Source: Candidatus Brocadia sp. (lineage in GTDB: Bacteria > Planctomycetota > Brocadiia > Brocadiales > Brocadiaceae). From it: 35,636 bases of DNA. The notes beneath the pieces are model-generated. The model was not told where the DNA came from and did not search any database. It saw nothing but the letters and a program-made list of their open reading frames with translations. Both the position numbers and the translations under genes were made by a program. This document shows positions 34,412 through 35,636 of this stretch, piece by piece; position 1 is the first letter of the stretch; each line of letters begins with the position of its first letter. Location of the stretch: the NCBI GenBank assembly GCA_013360945.1, contig JABWAQ010000029.1, positions 1-35,636 of the forward strand. Direction: 5' to 3'.

Positions 34412-35542
34412 TTATGCAAGGGTCTTTCGGAATCTTCTCGATGCCAGCCATAATGTGGCAATGCCCATCACGGCCAGCGCTGCCATTTGCGGCCAGAGGA
34501 TGCCAGGCCCTACCCCCTTGAGGAAAATGCCACGGATGATCACCAGGAAATACCTCAATGGATTCAAATAGGTGAGCCACTGGACAACTACCGGCATATT
34601 GGCAACGGGAAACATGAACCCCGAAAGAAGAACCGCGGGGAAATAGAAGAAGAAGGCACTCATCATGGCCTCCTGCTGGGTTTTACTGACCGTAGAGATG
34701 AAGAGTCCTATACCCAGTGTCGTCATCAGATAGAGGACTGTAGCAATAAAGAGTATGAAAAGATTCCCTCTGATCGGCACCCCAAACCAGAATATCCCAA
34801 TCACGATAATCACGATTACATCAGCGATACCTATTATAGCAAAGGGCACGGTCTTGCCGAGTATGAACTCCGTCTGTGTGATTGGAGTGACCATAATTTG
34901 TTCCATCGTGCCGATCTCCTTCTCACGGACAACCGCCATACTGGTAAGCATCAGGGTGATGAGCATTACGATAATGGCGATTACACCTGGTACGTAAAAG
35001 TTGCGGCTCTCAAGATTTTCGTTAAACCAGGCACGCGTTTGCATCTCCACACGTGCGGGTTTCCGGGCAGGGCCTTTTATCCGGGTGAATCTTGTAATCA
35101 AAATCTTTTGCGAGAATTGCCTGACGATCCTGGCGCTGTAATCAAGCACGACCCCTGCCGTATTAGAGTCGGTTCCGTCTACAATCACCTGAAGCTGTGC
35201 TGTCCGCCCGGCCCGCAGGTCGTCTTCAAAGCCCTTATTCATGCGAAGGACAACCCGGACTTTACCCCGATCAATCAATCTACGGACCTGAGCCTCGCCG
35301 GTTATATATTTCACAATGTCAAAATAGCCTGACTTCACGAACCGGCCCACAAGCTCGCGACTGGCCACGCTGTTGTCCAGATCATAGATCGCTGTGGCGA
35401 TGTGTTTGACGTCGGTCGTCACGGCGTAGCCGAACACAAGCACCTGAATGATGGGCGTCAGGAAGATCATGCCCTTCATCTTCGGGTCGCGGAATATCTG
35501 GATAAATTCTTTGACGAGCATACGTTTGATACGTTCATACAT
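34412..35542 (-). CDS. ABC-2 type exporter permease (YhhJ/YbhR-like)
   Basis: A 376-residue inner-membrane subunit of an ABC exporter. It has the ABC-2 membrane-protein layout: one helix near the N-terminus (about 24-42, KGMIFLTPIIQVLVFGYAVT), a large extracytoplasmic domain (about 45-170, with VIVDGTDSNTAG), then five helices from about 180 (PGVIAIIVMLITLMLTSMAV, through VLLSGFMFPVANMPVVVQWL and LNPLRYFLVIIRGIFLKG). The REKEIGTMEQIMVTPI motif is the coupling element that contacts the ATPase. Such permeases usually work in pairs with a fused or separate ATPase and an HlyD-type adaptor, exporting drugs or other small molecules. The gene starts 1 bp after the stop of the permease gene upstream, so they form one operon. 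Confidence 0.92.
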   Translation of the reverse strand: MYERIKRMLVKEFIQIFRDPKMKGMIFLTPIIQVLVFGYAVTTDVKHIATAIYDLDNSVASRELVGRFVKSGYFDIVKYITGEAQVRRLIDRGKVRVVLRMNKGFEDDLRAGRTAQLQVIVDGTDSNTAGVVLDYSARIVRQFSQKILITRFTRIKGPARKPARVEMQTRAWFNENLESRNFYVPGVIAIIVMLITLMLTSMAVVREKEIGTMEQIMVTPITQTEFILGKTVPFAIIGIADVIVIIVIGIFWFGVPIRGNLFILFIATVLYLMTTLGIGLFISTVSKTQQEAMMSAFFFYFPAVLLSGFMFPVANMPVVVQWLTYLNPLRYFLVIIRGIFLKGVGPGILWPQMAALAVMGIATLWLASRRFRKTLA

Positions 35543-35543
35543 G

Positions 35544-35636
35544 TTACATCAACCTTTTCCTGAATTTCACATTCGCCAAAACCATCATGGCGACGCCAAA
35601 AATTGTCAGGAGCCCTGCCTCAAAGGCGAGAATCTC
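35544..35636 (-). CDS. C-terminus of a second ABC-2 permease (partial)
   Basis: The minus strand from the window end reads EILAFEAGLLTIFGVAMMVL then ANVKFRKRLM and TAA at 35546-35544. A final membrane helix followed by a basic FRKRL tail is how YhhJ/YbhS-type ABC-2 permeases end, and the same kind of ending (RRFRKTLA) closes the neighbouring gene. One base separates the stop from the next ATG. The rest lies outside the window. Confidence 0.75.
   Translation of the reverse strand, partial: EILAFEAGLLTIFGVAMMVLANVKFRKRLM

Noticed and set aside
34487-35332. Long plus-strand frame of 281 residues over the ABC permease
   Set aside because: It is antisense to a clear ABC-2 permease, has no recognisable domain and a composition typical of a shadow frame.

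Overview
The window looks like a chromosomal segment of a Gram-negative bacterium (TonB-dependent receptor, outer-membrane secretin, many signal peptides) with roughly 40-45 % G+C. The gene mix is a cupredoxin-like protein, an archaeal-type methionine adenosyltransferase, GH57 glycogen branching with DUF4912, a PilM-PilN fusion and many universal stress proteins. It recalls anammox planctomycetes (Brocadia/Kuenenia/Jettenia type). That placement is inference from gene style; no rRNA or marker gene is present to prove it.

Left edge (1-1222): debris. A 5'- and 3'-truncated SNF2/DEAD-type helicase, a possible transposase C-terminus and the C-terminus of a probable DUF499 ATPase lie fused head to tail. 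This is the footprint of a deletion through a DUF499/helicase-type defence or DNA-modification locus.

1226-8689 (all minus strand): a secreted cupredoxin, a C-terminally membrane-anchored protein of unknown function, archaeal-type MAT, two paralogous single-domain universal stress proteins, a zinc-ribbon BCAM0308-like protein, and a DUF4912-GH57 pair for glycogen branching. A tandem-domain stress protein (8997-9845) is transcribed divergently from a clear promoter and is followed by a TonB-dependent receptor.

12289-16855 (minus): a methyltransferase, a PHP-phosphoesterase/GT4 glycosyltransferase fusion, and a stand-alone CoaB. 17346-27098 (plus): comEC, miaA, then a compact type IV pilus/type II secretion-like operon (PilM-PilN fusion, PilO-like membrane protein, a further inner-membrane protein, secretin, small membrane protein). 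No pilus ATPase, platform protein or pilin gene is in view.

27108-33958 is the most interesting part. A peptidoglycan amidase on the minus strand is preceded by a near-consensus promoter, a well-formed cyclic-di-GMP-I (GEMM-I) riboswitch aptamer and an intrinsic terminator. About 1.9 kb away a 1353-residue REC-PAS-GAF-GGDEF-EAL protein, which should make and/or degrade c-di-GMP, has a leader ending in an almost identical terminator. That leader carries a sequence alignable without gaps to the riboswitch core, apparently degenerate. Its promoter overlaps a perfect 12-bp palindrome. Between the two lies a broken TMTC-like TPR membrane gene with its own leader hairpin. Together they look like a local c-di-GMP circuit next to pilus and cell-wall genes.

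Right edge (33959-35636): dispersed palindromic repeats, a tiny truncated HTH regulator, and two ABC-2 exporter permease genes, the second cut by the window end. I saw no tRNA, rRNA or CRISPR array.
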